Of a stretch of DNA of 13,479 nucleotides, positions 1-7,933 are shown piece after piece. The first letter of the stretch is position 1. Each line of letters starts with the position of its first letter. The notes beneath the pieces were generated by a model. That model was given only the letters and a program-made list of their open reading frames with translations, did no database searches and was not told the DNA's origin. This DNA is from an uncultured Prevotella sp. (GTDB taxonomy: Bacteria > Bacteroidota > Bacteroidia > Bacteroidales > Bacteroidaceae), in assembly GCA_900548745.1 (NCBI GenBank), contig URLQ01000076.1, positions 1 to 13,479 on the forward strand. The letters run 5' to 3'. Made by a program: the position numbers and the translations under genes.

Positions 1-133
1 TGTAGGTGGAGCTGCGAACACCAAGAGTGCCGTTGATGACTTTGTCAAGTGAAAGCGCATAAAAAGCCTTGCTTGCGTAATAAATTCCTCCGAAAGGAGT
101 GATCTTCTCAGATTTTATAATTACCTTTGCCAT
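1..133 (-). CDS. IS1380-family transposase, N-terminal fragment (cut by window edge)
   Basis: Reading leftward from ATG at 133, the frame is open for 44 codons to the window edge and begins MAKVIIKSEKITPFGGIYYA. This opening (a MAKV-KSEK-TPFGGI block, then an S..ID.TLG-R.S stretch) is the one I know from IS1380-family DDE transposases of Bacteroides and Prevotella, which run to roughly 430 residues. Only the N-terminus is visible, so no catalytic residue can be checked and it is unknown whether the copy is intact. The about 295 bp of non-coding DNA between this start and the proposed end of the element near 428 suits the usual size of these elements (about 1.6 kb). Family assignment is from remembered sequence similarity. 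Confidence 0.7.
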   Translation of the reverse strand, partial: MAKVIIKSEKITPFGGIYYASKAFYALSLDKVINGTLGVRSSTY

Positions 134-428
134 ATATCAGATATTCTTTATTTGAGTTTTTAGCAGCAGTAAGGTAAGTGAATTTCCTGACATATGCAAG
201 CATTGGGTAATTTATTGTCATCCGATGACTTGCTTTCTTGTAAAATTATAAGTCTGCTAATTTAAGGTAACTTGTTAATTCTTTACATTATATATAATTT
301 TAAATAAAAGAGAATTTAAAATTTCAATATTGTTAATTGGAAGAACTGGAAGATCGTCTTCTGTCTTAAAGATTGAAAATCAGTAGTTTAGCTAATTTGT
401 GGCAGGACAGAACCCCTAAAAAATAGGG
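134..428 (-). mobile_element. Non-coding 5' end of the IS1380-type element; outer end tentatively at 427-428
   Basis: This AT-rich stretch has no convincing ORF. On the minus strand an end-like sequence beginning CCTATTTTTTAGG (427 down to 415) is found; IS1380-family inverted repeats usually begin with CC or CCT, and the distance to the transposase start fits. The matching inverted repeat and target duplication lie outside the window, so the boundary is inferred. From 429 to 500 I see nothing recognisable before the promoter repeat begins. Confidence 0.4.
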
Positions 429-500
429 AAAGACAGAGTGATATAGATTTCTTCTATTTGATGATAGAGCGGATGATTTGGTGGGGTGAAGTATGTTGGG

Positions 501-662
501 TATCTTTGCATAAGATAAGCAGCACCTCAGCATAATATTCAAACAAGCTTGATATTCTGCATTCGGTTTGCATTATCTTTGCATAAGATAAGCTGCACCT
601 CAGCATAATATTCAAGCAAGCTTGATATTCTGCATTCGGTTTGCATTATCTTTGCATAAGAT
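501..662 (+). repeat. 73-bp tandem promoter repeat, 2.2 copies
   Basis: Units at 501-573 and 574-646 differ at only two positions, and a third partial unit (16 nt, 647-662) follows. Each unit starts with the Bacteroidetes -7 box TATCTTTG, then GCATAAGAT, a GC(A/T)GCACCTCAGC block, an imperfect hairpin around CAAGCAAGCTTG, and ends in TTCGGTTTGCAT. The tandem arrangement puts three identical -7 boxes 73 bp apart, at 501, 574 and 647, all pointing at rubredoxin. A diverged copy of the whole unit sits on the other strand upstream of the carbonic anhydrase (8511-8580). Confidence 0.9.
647..654 (+). promoter_or_regulatory. Rubredoxin promoter, nearest -7 box TATCTTTG
   Basis: TATCTTTG matches the Bacteroidetes -7 consensus TAnnTTTG. 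Initiation would fall near 661 and leave a leader of about 100 nt before the rubredoxin ATG. Identical boxes at 501-508 and 574-581 may act as additional upstream promoters. Confidence 0.7.
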
Positions 663-761
663 TAAAGAAAGAATATGAAGACAGACGATTTGGCGGATGA
701 GCCTAACGTTATTGTCGGAATTAGGTTTAACAATAATATTTTTAAAAACAAGGAGGCTATT

Positions 762-923
762 ATGAAAAAGTATGTTTGCGACGTATGTGGATATGTTTAC
801 GACCCGGCAGTAGGTGACCCTGACAACGGCATCGCTCCTGGCACAGCATTCGAGGATCTTCCGGCAGATTGGGTTTGTCCGCTCTGTGGAGTAGGCAAGG
901 ATGAATTCAGCGAGACTGAATAA
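762..923 (+). CDS. Rubredoxin
   Basis: A 53-residue one-iron electron carrier, the usual rubredoxin size. The four iron ligands are present as two CxxCG knuckles: Cys6 and Cys9 (CDVCGY) and Cys39 and Cys42 (CPLCGV). The typical aromatic and acidic core (YVYDPAVGDPDNGIAPGT, FEDLPADWVCP) lies between them. Rubredoxins pass electrons in the cytoplasm, often to peroxide- or oxygen-detoxifying enzymes in anaerobes; the partner is not in this window. An in-frame ATG exists at 675, but only the ATG at 762 has a ribosome binding site, a strong AAGGAGG at 750-756, and translation from it gives the exact family length. The gene is transcribed alone, from the tandem promoter repeat, and ends in a strong terminator. 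Confidence 0.97.
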   Translation: MKKYVCDVCGYVYDPAVGDPDNGIAPGTAFEDLPADWVCPLCGVGKDEFSETE

Positions 924-941
924 CTCTCCCACACATACATA

Positions 942-999
942 AACCGGTCATCGGAACGCATGATATTAGTCACATGTTCTGATGACCGGTTTTTTTTTT
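942..999 (+). terminator. Intrinsic terminator after rubredoxin
   Basis: Arms 942-957 and 976-991 form a 16-bp stem with a single mismatch (AACCGGTCATCGGAAC against GTTCTGATGACCGGTT), followed by an uninterrupted T-run to 999. It begins 18 nt after the rubredoxin stop. Confidence 0.93.
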
Positions 1000-1117
1000 G
1001 CATTTTATGATTCCTGATCAGGCTTTTGCGATATCTAACTATGTTTTTTGCTATGACTAATCAGGCTTTTTACGCTGCCTGAGTCACTTGGTTTAGTGGA
1101 AATATCAAGGGGGCTTG

Positions 1118-1666
1118 TCAGTTGAGCTTCGTCATGTGGTAGCCGAGGCGTTTCAGCTCCATCGACATGCCCATGAGATACATCTGGTGGAGGGCTGACA
1201 CGTAGCCCTGGAAGGCATCGGGCGTGCCGGGTTCGAGATGCTGGTGGTAGAGTAGGTTGTAGGTGCGCGAGGCGCATTCGCCGACTATCTTGGTCGTCAG
1301 GGTGTGCTCCTCTGCTGTCAGCAGCAGCACGCTTTCGCAGATGTAGTCGTCCATGTGGTCGAAGTCGCGCTGGTCGCGCAGGTATTTGTAGAGGTCGCCC
1401 ACTTTGCTGTATAGTTCCCAGTCTGTATCCCAGTATTTTGCTATCGCCATTCCGATGAACATCATCCATCCGAGCGATACGGTAGGGTAGGCGTTGAACT
1501 CCCTCATGCCGTCGGGCAGGTAGCTTTCGCCTATCTTCTGCCACAGTTCTTCGATGTCGGGAGCCTCTGGCAGCCGCTCGTCCACTTTGTCGATGGAGAG
1601 CAGATAGTTGTGGAGGTCGGTGCGGAACAGCTGTTCCAGATTCTGTATGTCTTTTTTCGGTTCCAT
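1118..1666 (-). CDS. Conserved hypothetical protein, unknown function
   Basis: A 182-residue acidic, probably all-helical soluble protein with no signal peptide or membrane segment. Recognisable blocks are a central aromatic stretch (YPTVSLGWMMFIGMAIAKYW), a DLYKYLRDQRDFDHMDDYI segment, and a C-terminal Met-rich helix near MYLMGMSMELKRLGYH. I associate this pattern with a family of uncharacterised Bacteroidales proteins but cannot name a domain. Start choice: a TTG-started reading to 1693 is possible, but the -7 box at 1696-1703 would put transcription start near 1688, downstream of that TTG, so ATG at 1666 is preferred. The gene is monocistronic and divergent from the prolyl oligopeptidase gene, with only about 120 bp between the two starts. 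Confidence 0.75.
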   Translation of the reverse strand: MEPKKDIQNLEQLFRTDLHNYLLSIDKVDERLPEAPDIEELWQKIGESYLPDGMREFNAYPTVSLGWMMFIGMAIAKYWDTDWELYSKVGDLYKYLRDQRDFDHMDDYICESVLLLTAEEHTLTTKIVGECASRTYNLLYHQHLEPGTPDAFQGYVSALHQMYLMGMSMELKRLGYHMTKLN

Positions 1667-1695
1667 ATATATATGTTTGTTCTTTGTTTCCAATA

Positions 1696-1703
1696 CAAAG
1701 GTA
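1696..1703 (-). promoter_or_regulatory. Promoter -7 box TACCTTTG for the 1118-1666 gene
   Basis: On the minus strand TACCTTTG matches TAnnTTTG. Start of transcription near 1688 leaves a leader of about 22 nt before ATG 1666, which excludes the upstream TTG start. Confidence 0.6.
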
Positions 1704-1767
1704 GTATTATATTTTCAAATATAGGCAATTATTCCGCCGATGTGCCTTTATTTCGGGATTTTTTATG

Positions 1768-1775
1768 TAAGTTTG
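1768..1775 (+). promoter_or_regulatory. Promoter -7 box TAAGTTTG for prolyl oligopeptidase
   Basis: TAAGTTTG fits TAnnTTTG and lies 14 nt upstream of the ATG at 1790, giving a very short leader. No clear -33 TTTG; a TTTA at about the right distance is the best candidate. Confidence 0.5.
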
Positions 1776-1789
1776 CATTATAAATTTAT

Positions 1790-3904
1790 ATGCGAATGAA
1801 AACACTATTTATTACTACGGTCTTGGCTGCAACGGCCCTGACTGTGGACGGACAGACAATCAAGTATCCTCAGGCTCCTAAGGACGGAACCGTGGATGAG
1901 TATTTCGGAGTGAAGGTGGCTGACCCTTTCCGTCCGTTGGAGGACGACACGTGTGCTGCCACGGCGGCATGGGTAGAGGCAGAAAACAGAGTGACGAATG
2001 CTTATCTGGCGAAGATTCCGCAGCGCGACAAGTATCTCAGGCGACTGAAGCAAGTGGTGAACTACGAGAAGGTGTATACGCCGTTTGAGAAGAACGGCAA
2101 ATGGTATGTATACAAGAACGACGGTATGCAGAACCAGGCCGTGCTCTACCAGATGGACCGTCTGGGCGGCGAACAGCGTGTGTTTCTCGATCCCAACAAG
2201 CTGAGCAACGACGGCACGGTGGCTCTGAAGAATATCTCTTTCTCCAACGACGGACGCTATTTTGCCTATGTCATATCCCGCAGCGGAAGCGACTGGGAGG
2301 AGATTTACGTGATGGACGCCAAAACGGGCAAGCTGCTCCCCGACCATATAGTATGGGCAAAGTTTACAGGTGCCGACTGGCTGGGCGACGGCTTCTACTA
2401 TAGCGCTTATGACGCTCCGGAAAAGGGCAAGGAGACTTCTGCCAAGAACGAGGTGCAGAAGGTGTATTATCATAAGATGGGCACCCCGCAGAGCGAGGAT
2501 GTGCTCTTCTATCAGAATCCTGCCAACCCGTTGCGCTTCTATAGCGTGAGCGTGAACAAGGAGGAGACGATGATGTTCCTCACGGAGGCTGGCATGGACC
2601 AGGGCTCAAACCTGTACGTAAGGGATTTGCGCGTGCCCGGTTCGCAGTTTATTCAGATGACGGGCGACTGCAGCAAGAACTATGCTCCTGCGCAGATTAT
2701 CGGAAACAGGATTTATATGGTTACGAATGCCGGGGCGCCGAAATACCGCATGATGGTTGCCGACATCAACAAGCCGGGATATAACGACTGGAAGGAGCTC
2801 GTGGCAGAGACGGATGCCGTGCTGGAAGACGTGGTCTTTGTGGATGGCGACAAGATGGTGCTTCTCTATGCCAAGGACAACTGTTCCCGTGCGTACCTCT
2901 ATAATATAAATGGTGAGAAAATCCGCGAGATAAAGCTTCCGGGAGTGGGCAGCGCCTCGTTCAGCGGAAAGAGGGAGCGCAAGGAGCTGTTCTTCAGCTA
3001 CACCTCGTATACCGTGCCTACAACGATATACAGGTATGACCTTGATGAAGACAAGAGCATGGTGATGAGCAGTCCGAAGGTGGGCTTCAAGCTGGGTGAC
3101 TACACCTCGGAGATGGTGTTCTGCACGAGTAAGGACGGCACCCGCATCCCTATGTTCCTGACCTACAAGAAGGGCATGAAGCTCAACGGCAAGAACCCTG
3201 TGCTGATGTATGGTTATGGCGGCTTCAACGTGAGCTATCCGCCTTCGTTCTCGGCTATGCGCATGCCGTTCCTGGAGAATGGCGGAGTATATGTCCACGT
3301 GGTGTTGCGTGGTGGCGGCGAGTATGGCGAGGAGTGGCATCTTGCCGGCACGAAGATGCGCAAGCAGAACGTGTTCGACGACTTCATCTCTGCCGGCGAA
3401 TGGCTCATCAGCAACAAGTATACCGACAAGGAGCATCTTGCCATCATGGGCGGCAGCAACGGCGGTCTGCTCGTGGGAGCCTGCATGACGCAACGCCCGG
3501 ACCTCTTCAAGGTGTGCATACCTGAAGTGGGAGTGATGGATATGCTGCGCTACCACAAGTTTACCATCGGCTGGAACTGGGCTCCCGACTATGGCACGAG
3601 TGCCGACAGCAAGGAGATGTTTGAATATCTGAAGGCTTATTCTCCGCTTCATGCCCTGAAGGAGGGCGTGGAATATCCTGCCACGATGGTTACTACGGCC
3701 GACCACGACGACCGTGTTGTTCCTGCCCATTCGTTCAAGTTTGCAGCCCGTCTGCAGGAGTGTCAGGCAGGCAAGGCTCCGGTGCTTATCCGCATCGACA
3801 GCAAGGCCGGACATGGCGGCGGCAAGCCTCTGTCGAAGGGGATGGAGGAGACAGCCGACATCTATGGCTTTATAATGTATAATATGGGAATGAAGATGAA
3901 GTAG
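1790..3904 (+). CDS. Prolyl oligopeptidase (family S9A), exported
   Basis: A 704-residue serine peptidase that cleaves short peptides after proline. The N-terminus is a signal peptide: MRMK, a hydrophobic run (LFITTVLAATALTV) and a probable cut after Gly21, so it acts outside the cytoplasm, most likely in the periplasm. Residues of about 70-420 are the beta-propeller gate; the C-terminal alpha/beta-hydrolase domain follows. The catalytic triad is intact: Ser556 in GGSNGG, Asp640 in ADHDDRVVP, and His675 in KAGHGGG. Positions and spacing match the well-studied mammalian enzyme (554, 641, 680), and the substrate-binding Arg after the Asp pair is kept (Arg642). An ATG six bases downstream (1796, MKTLF) is an equally reasonable start and does not change the signal peptide. 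Likely role: use of proline-rich peptides. The gene stands alone, between its own promoter and terminator. Confidence 0.96.
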   Translation: MRMKTLFITTVLAATALTVDGQTIKYPQAPKDGTVDEYFGVKVADPFRPLEDDTCAATAAWVEAENRVTNAYLAKIPQRDKYLRRLKQVVNYEKVYTPFEKNGKWYVYKNDGMQNQAVLYQMDRLGGEQRVFLDPNKLSNDGTVALKNISFSNDGRYFAYVISRSGSDWEEIYVMDAKTGKLLPDHIVWAKFTGADWLGDGFYYSAYDAPEKGKETSAKNEVQKVYYHKMGTPQSEDVLFYQNPANPLRFYSVSVNKEETMMFLTEAGMDQGSNLYVRDLRVPGSQFIQMTGDCSKNYAPAQIIGNRIYMVTNAGAPKYRMMVADINKPGYNDWKELVAETDAVLEDVVFVDGDKMVLLYAKDNCSRAYLYNINGEKIREIKLPGVGSASFSGKRERKELFFSYTSYTVPTTIYRYDLDEDKSMVMSSPKVGFKLGDYTSEMVFCTSKDGTRIPMFLTYKKGMKLNGKNPVLMYGYGGFNVSYPPSFSAMRMPFLENGGVYVHVVLRGGGEYGEEWHLAGTKMRKQNVFDDFISAGEWLISNKYTDKEHLAIMGGSNGGLLVGACMTQRPDLFKVCIPEVGVMDMLRYHKFTIGWNWAPDYGTSADSKEMFEYLKAYSPLHALKEGVEYPATMVTTADHDDRVVPAHSFKFAARLQECQAGKAPVLIRIDSKAGHGGGKPLSKGMEETADIYGFIMYNMGMKMK

Positions 3905-3944
3905 GAAAAACGGTGATTTTACCGTAAATCCGTATATATCCTGA

Positions 3945-3999
3945 GAGGGGCAAGGCTTTTGCTTGATTATGGCAAAGGCTTCGCCCCTCTTCTGTTTCT
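3945..3999 (+). terminator. Intrinsic terminator after prolyl oligopeptidase
   Basis: GAGGGGCAAGGCTTTTGC (3945-3962) pairs with GCAAAGGCTTCGCCCCTC (3972-3989), a long GC-rich stem with few mismatches, followed by a T-rich TTCTGTTTCTG tail. The reverse strand has no T-run after the stem, so it is not an obvious terminator for the converging viaA-like gene. Confidence 0.75.
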
Positions 4000-4024
4000 G
4001 TAATATATTGTTGGTATTATACGA

Positions 4025-5608
4025 TTAGTATCTTCTTAATTGACGGTATGTTATAGGATAGATATGGTCGAAGTCCGGCTCCCATTCCGTAGACTTCGTC
4101 CCTTCCGGTACGATGCGCATGCCATAGAAGCGTGTACCCGTCTTGCGGTATGATTTCATACGCTGGATGTAAGACGTATCGGGGTATGGGATAAGGAAGT
4201 CCGACACCCACAACACATCGGCGTTGACATATCTGTCGCCATTGTTGTCGAGCAGTTGGAACATCAGGTTCATCATGCAAACGGCATTCGTTCCGCCACC
4301 TATAAACGGCAGTTCGCCACGCTGGAACTCATATTCGTTCTCCTTCAGTCCGATAGACTCATACAGGTGTTTCTTCCGTCTTTGCATAAGGTCGATGGCA
4401 CGCACGCTGACCGAGAAGTCAATCAGAAAGCAGTCGCGGTTGAGCCTTTCTGCCATCTCCTCAAGCAGCGAGAGCATAGACTTCACGATGCGTTGCGGCA
4501 CTCCATACATGCTTGCCGATGTGTCTACGCATACAATCATCGGTCCCTTTCTCGATGCCGAATGGAAACTGAGATGTCGCGATGGCTTCGACATGTTGGA
4601 CTTGTATCGGAAAATCTGCAGTCTGCGTCGCACGAACTTATAGAGGAACGTGTCTTCCAGCTCATCGTCCATATACAGAGCCGCCTCCGAGGGTAGCATG
4701 GCGTTTATGTCGTTGCCGACGGTAATGCCTTCTATGTCGCTTCCTGACGAATGTTCTATTTTCATTCCTCTGCCCGATGTTGCGGCAAGGCGGTCGTTTC
4801 CGCCATTGTCGGCAATGCGCCCCATCTTCTTCACAACCTCTTCAATCTGCGGATAGCGGTCTTGCAGCTTCACGAGCGTGAGGTTGCGTTCAAACTCCGT
4901 CTCCGTCCATCTGCCATCCGTCATCTGCCATGCCTGCACGGCCTTCTCTTGGCTGATGTTCTCCTTTTCTATATACTTGTGTGCGTTGTCGAGAAGCTTT
5001 GGCAGAGTGTTCTCCATATGGTTGCCGCCCGATATGATATGCTTTGCCGCCTCTTTCCGCTGCTGCTCGTCGGCAGCCTGGCTCCAGTCGGAAACCATCT
5101 TCTCCCAGTTCTCCTTGTTTTCCGACTTGCCTTCGCAGAAGCGTCGCTCATAGAATTCCCGGTCGAAGCCGTTGTCCTCATGTTTCTCTCCTATTTCGGC
5201 AAGTAGCGACTGCCATGCCTTTTGTTCCGTCCGCTTCTTTATGCTCCATTCCAACACCTCGCTCATCCGGTTTCGCTCAGTCCATTGGCGTTGTGACAGA
5301 AACTGCTGGTAATGTATGCAATCTACAACGAACCGTCCCACGGTAGAGAAGAATATCTTGCCGCACAGCTTGTCGCCCAAGACCATAGCCTTCGTCTTGG
5401 CATCGCTCATAAGTCTTACGAGATACTGCAGCATCGGGTCGGAATATTCCCTCCATGGCTCATCCTCCGCCCATGCCACCCCTTTGCCGGCAATCTCGCC
5501 CGTCTCCACAAATATCTCAAGCATCTTCAGATAGCGTGGCAGGTTCATCGTCTGGCTGCAGGCTGTATGATGTTGCCAATAGTCGTTGGCGTGTATAAGG
5601 TCAATCAT
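4025..5608 (-). CDS. viaA: ViaA-like VWA-domain protein, partner of RavA
   Basis: A 527-residue cytoplasmic protein. The N-terminal two thirds is helical (including blocks near DKLCGKIFFSTVGRFV and the SQAADEQQRKEAAKHIISGG region), as in ViaA. The C-terminal von Willebrand A domain starts near residue 355 and has a complete metal-binding MIDAS site: Asp362, Ser364 and Ser366 (DTSASM), Thr440 in GGGTN, and Asp470 in VSDF. In E. coli ViaA binds and stimulates the MoxR ATPase RavA, and the pair has been linked to respiratory complexes and aminoglycoside sensitivity. Here the start codon overlaps the end of the ravA-like gene by 8 bp, strongly supporting coupled translation and the same partnership. 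It is somewhat longer than E. coli ViaA (about 483 residues). No clear terminator follows on this strand. Confidence 0.9.
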   Translation of the reverse strand: MIDLIHANDYWQHHTACSQTMNLPRYLKMLEIFVETGEIAGKGVAWAEDEPWREYSDPMLQYLVRLMSDAKTKAMVLGDKLCGKIFFSTVGRFVVDCIHYQQFLSQRQWTERNRMSEVLEWSIKKRTEQKAWQSLLAEIGEKHEDNGFDREFYERRFCEGKSENKENWEKMVSDWSQAADEQQRKEAAKHIISGGNHMENTLPKLLDNAHKYIEKENISQEKAVQAWQMTDGRWTETEFERNLTLVKLQDRYPQIEEVVKKMGRIADNGGNDRLAATSGRGMKIEHSSGSDIEGITVGNDINAMLPSEAALYMDDELEDTFLYKFVRRRLQIFRYKSNMSKPSRHLSFHSASRKGPMIVCVDTSASMYGVPQRIVKSMLSLLEEMAERLNRDCFLIDFSVSVRAIDLMQRRKKHLYESIGLKENEYEFQRGELPFIGGGTNAVCMMNLMFQLLDNNGDRYVNADVLWVSDFLIPYPDTSYIQRMKSYRKTGTRFYGMRIVPEGTKSTEWEPDFDHIYPITYRQLRRY

Positions 5609-7127
5609 AAAGCTTCTCTATGTCCTGACGGGTGAAGGCAATCTCCTTGCGTAGTGATGCAATATACGCCTTTATTTCATTGCGGTCAGCATCGTCGATG
5701 AAGATGTTTTCTGCTATGCCCTTCTCCATATCTGCTATGCTGTCGGCAAGCGTCTCTATCTCGGCAGAATAGTCTCTTCCGGAATCCAACACTTCGGCAA
5801 ACGGCAGCTGCTGGCTGTCGCCCTCGGCAATCTGCTCCACTTCTATTCTCACTCCGTCTATATATACGTAGTTGTCATCGCGGGTCAGAGCCACGGGGCG
5901 GCTTCCGAGAGGTGCTGACGTGGAGCCGTCGTAGCTTCGGATAACGACTACCGATTGGTTCCGCCTGTCGTTATACAATACGCCCTGTTGTGCGCTGTTG
6001 CCATATTGCGGCAGCTGCTGGTAGTCTTGTGCGAAGATGAATGTGTTCTCGTTGCTGCATCCCAGCAGCTTATAGTAGAACTTATTATAGAGCTTCTTGT
6101 CGGCATCCCTCTTCAGCTGCCGGCTTGACACGCGCTTCTGTGCCGAGGCTGCGCGATGCAGGCGGATATCCTCTTTCAGGTCGTGCTGCATCCTGGAGAG
6201 CGTTTCCTTGGTTTGGGAGAAGAGCACTCCGATGATGATGTTGCGTATGTCGTCCCTCTCCTCCGGTTCCTGCCATAGACAGTTGTATATGGGCAGAAGG
6301 TCGGTAGGCACAGCTTCTTTCCTGTCGTGCATAAAGACAGAGGTGCGCAGCAGGCGTGTGATATTCTTCCATCGTCGGTCGCTTACGTATACGTTCCTTC
6401 TTTCGTTGGTTCCGCTTATAGCTACAGCCCTTATGGAGCGGCGAATCTGGTGGATGGCATCGAGCACGCTTTGTGGAATCCTCACCTTGTCAATCTCCTT
6501 TGACCACTCTTCGTATTCCTCATCTGAGATTTGTAGCTTTTCGTCAATCCTTATCTCCTCCTTGTCCGATTCCAGCAGCATGCGGTCAAAGTTAGAGTCC
6601 TTCTGTATGCTTTTGCATTCCAGTCGGATAATGAAGCGGTCCCACATAGCCTCCAGTCCCTCGCCCTGTGCCGGCAGTTCGTTGCTTGCTGCCACAAGGA
6701 GTTTCAGAGGCAGCCGCATCTCAGCGTTGCCGTTGCGGAAGAGTTTCTCGTTGATGACCGTCAGCAGCGTGTTCTGTATGGCTGGTCCCGCCTTCCATAT
6801 CTCGTCGAGAAACACCACGTCGGCAGTAGGCAGATAGCCTTCGGTAGAGCGCACATAGACATCTGAGCTTTTCAGCCGGCTGATGCTTACCGGACCGAAA
6901 ATCTCGTCGGGTGTGGAGAATCTCGACATAAGATATTCAAACGAAGCCGCCTTGCGAAAGGCCATCTTCAGTCTTCTCGCCACCATCGATTTTGCCACTC
7001 CCGGCGGTCCGAGCAGTATGATGCTTTCTCCGGCGAGAGCCGCCAGCAGCGACAGGCTGATTTCAGTTTCTTTCTCGTAAATGCCGCGGTTCATTTCCGC
7101 GAGTAGTGATAGTATTCTTTGTTTCAT
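5601..7127 (-). CDS. ravA: RavA-like MoxR-family AAA+ ATPase
   Basis: A 508-residue AAA+ protein of the MoxR group, similar in length to E. coli RavA (498). Visible motifs: Walker A GPPGVAKS (residues 40-47), Walker B VVFLDEI (104-110, followed by WKAGPA, typical of RavA), sensor-1 Asn149 in AASNELP, and an arginine-finger candidate in WDRF (164). From about residue 330 the sequence leaves the AAA+ core: a Lys/Arg-rich helical part, a beta-rich stretch (about 370-450) where RavA carries its LARA insertion, and a C-terminal coiled-coil-like helix. Whether that region binds a lysine decarboxylase, as in E. coli, cannot be told. It probably acts as a hexameric chaperone-like ATPase with the overlapping viaA product. 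It lies 19 bp downstream of the AlkD-like gene and has no promoter of its own that I can see. Confidence 0.93.
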   Translation of the reverse strand: MKQRILSLLAEMNRGIYEKETEISLSLLAALAGESIILLGPPGVAKSMVARRLKMAFRKAASFEYLMSRFSTPDEIFGPVSISRLKSSDVYVRSTEGYLPTADVVFLDEIWKAGPAIQNTLLTVINEKLFRNGNAEMRLPLKLLVAASNELPAQGEGLEAMWDRFIIRLECKSIQKDSNFDRMLLESDKEEIRIDEKLQISDEEYEEWSKEIDKVRIPQSVLDAIHQIRRSIRAVAISGTNERRNVYVSDRRWKNITRLLRTSVFMHDRKEAVPTDLLPIYNCLWQEPEERDDIRNIIIGVLFSQTKETLSRMQHDLKEDIRLHRAASAQKRVSSRQLKRDADKKLYNKFYYKLLGCSNENTFIFAQDYQQLPQYGNSAQQGVLYNDRRNQSVVVIRSYDGSTSAPLGSRPVALTRDDNYVYIDGVRIEVEQIAEGDSQQLPFAEVLDSGRDYSAEIETLADSIADMEKGIAENIFIDDADRNEIKAYIASLRKEIAFTRQDIEKLYD

Positions 7128-7146
7128 TTTTCTTGATGGTAAAAGG

Positions 7147-7893
7147 TTATCCCATCCATTGTTTCCTTTCCTCGGGTTCCATCTTTTCTATGGCATAGCG
7201 AAGGGTGGTGCGGGGCATAGTCTTGTGGTGAGCAGAAAGGAAATGGCGCAGCACCTCTATGTCCTTCTTTCCCACTTCGCGCAGCATCCAGCCTACGGCC
7301 TTGTGAATGAGGTCGTGGGGATGGTGGAGCAGCTTTCGGGCTATACGCAGTGTGTCGCTATATTGGCGCTCCTTTATCAGGGCGGCTGTAGAAACGATGG
7401 AAATGCGCTGTTCCCAAAGGTTGCGGCTTGAAGCCATGGTGTCGAGAATGTTTCGGTCGGGCATAGAGCCGTCGGGTAGCGGATGAAGCAGGAACGTGCC
7501 GAGGATATAGCTGCACGAGAGGTCAACCAGATCCCAGTTGTTTGCTTGTCTGGCATGCAGCAGATAGAAGTCGGCGATTTCCTTTCTGCGGTCGGGCTGT
7601 CCGATGCCTTTATGCTTGGGCAGAGCCGCTTTCATCTCTTCCACGAGCAGGAGAAATCCGCAGAGTCTCACCTCGTGCCATTCCGAATAGAGCAAGGCCT
7701 CAATCTCGCCGAGCGGCACCTGCAACCGTGCTTCCTTCACAACCATGCGTGTCTGCGGCACTTTCAACCCGAGAAACCTGTCTCCCTCGCCATACTGTCC
7801 CTTTCCTGTCTTGAAGAACCGCTGTAGAATCTGTCTCTGCTCTTCGTTCTCCATGCTGCACATAGTTTCGATGATATCCTTAGCTGTAGTCAT
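7147..7893 (-). CDS. AlkD-like DNA alkylation repair protein (HEAT-like glycosylase)
   Basis: A 248-residue, all-helical protein of the AlkD family, which removes alkylated bases (N3- and N7-alkylpurines) from DNA without flipping them. Family landmarks are present in order: NNWDLVD with Trp120 and catalytic-type Asp124, WEQRISIVS with Arg163, and HKAVGWMLREVGK with Trp202; these correspond to the Trp, Asp, Arg and Trp that line the DNA-binding cleft of Bacillus cereus AlkD. The helical ladder ends in the typical LRYAIEKM. The ATG at 7893 is preceded only by A-rich sequence. The gene sits 40 bp after the carbonic anhydrase and 19 bp before ravA, with no terminator in either gap, so it is probably part of one transcript with both. 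The repair function has no obvious tie to its neighbours. Confidence 0.9.
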   Translation of the reverse strand: MTTAKDIIETMCSMENEEQRQILQRFFKTGKGQYGEGDRFLGLKVPQTRMVVKEARLQVPLGEIEALLYSEWHEVRLCGFLLLVEEMKAALPKHKGIGQPDRRKEIADFYLLHARQANNWDLVDLSCSYILGTFLLHPLPDGSMPDRNILDTMASSRNLWEQRISIVSTAALIKERQYSDTLRIARKLLHHPHDLIHKAVGWMLREVGKKDIEVLRHFLSAHHKTMPRTTLRYAIEKMEPEERKQWMG

Positions 7894-7933
7894 TTCTTTT
7901 GTGAGTGGGCATTAATGTTTTTATGAACGTATT

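Noticed and set aside
501..662. CRISPR-like array
   Set aside because: Only two full 73-bp units in direct tandem with no spacers; each unit contains a promoter.
675..761. Upstream ATG at 675 extending rubredoxin to 82 residues
   Set aside because: No ribosome binding site, non-family sequence, while ATG 762 has AAGGAGG and gives the standard 53 residues.
1013..1072. Two ATCAGGCTTTT copies (about 1017 and 1060) after the rubredoxin terminator
   Set aside because: Short repeats with a poor partial stem; could help end the minus-strand transcript but evidence is too weak to annotate.
2606..3814. 402-codon open frame on the minus strand inside the prolyl oligopeptidase gene
   Set aside because: It is antisense to a gene with complete catalytic motifs, has no promoter or ribosome binding site, and its His/Arg-rich composition is what an antisense frame of a GC-biased gene yields.
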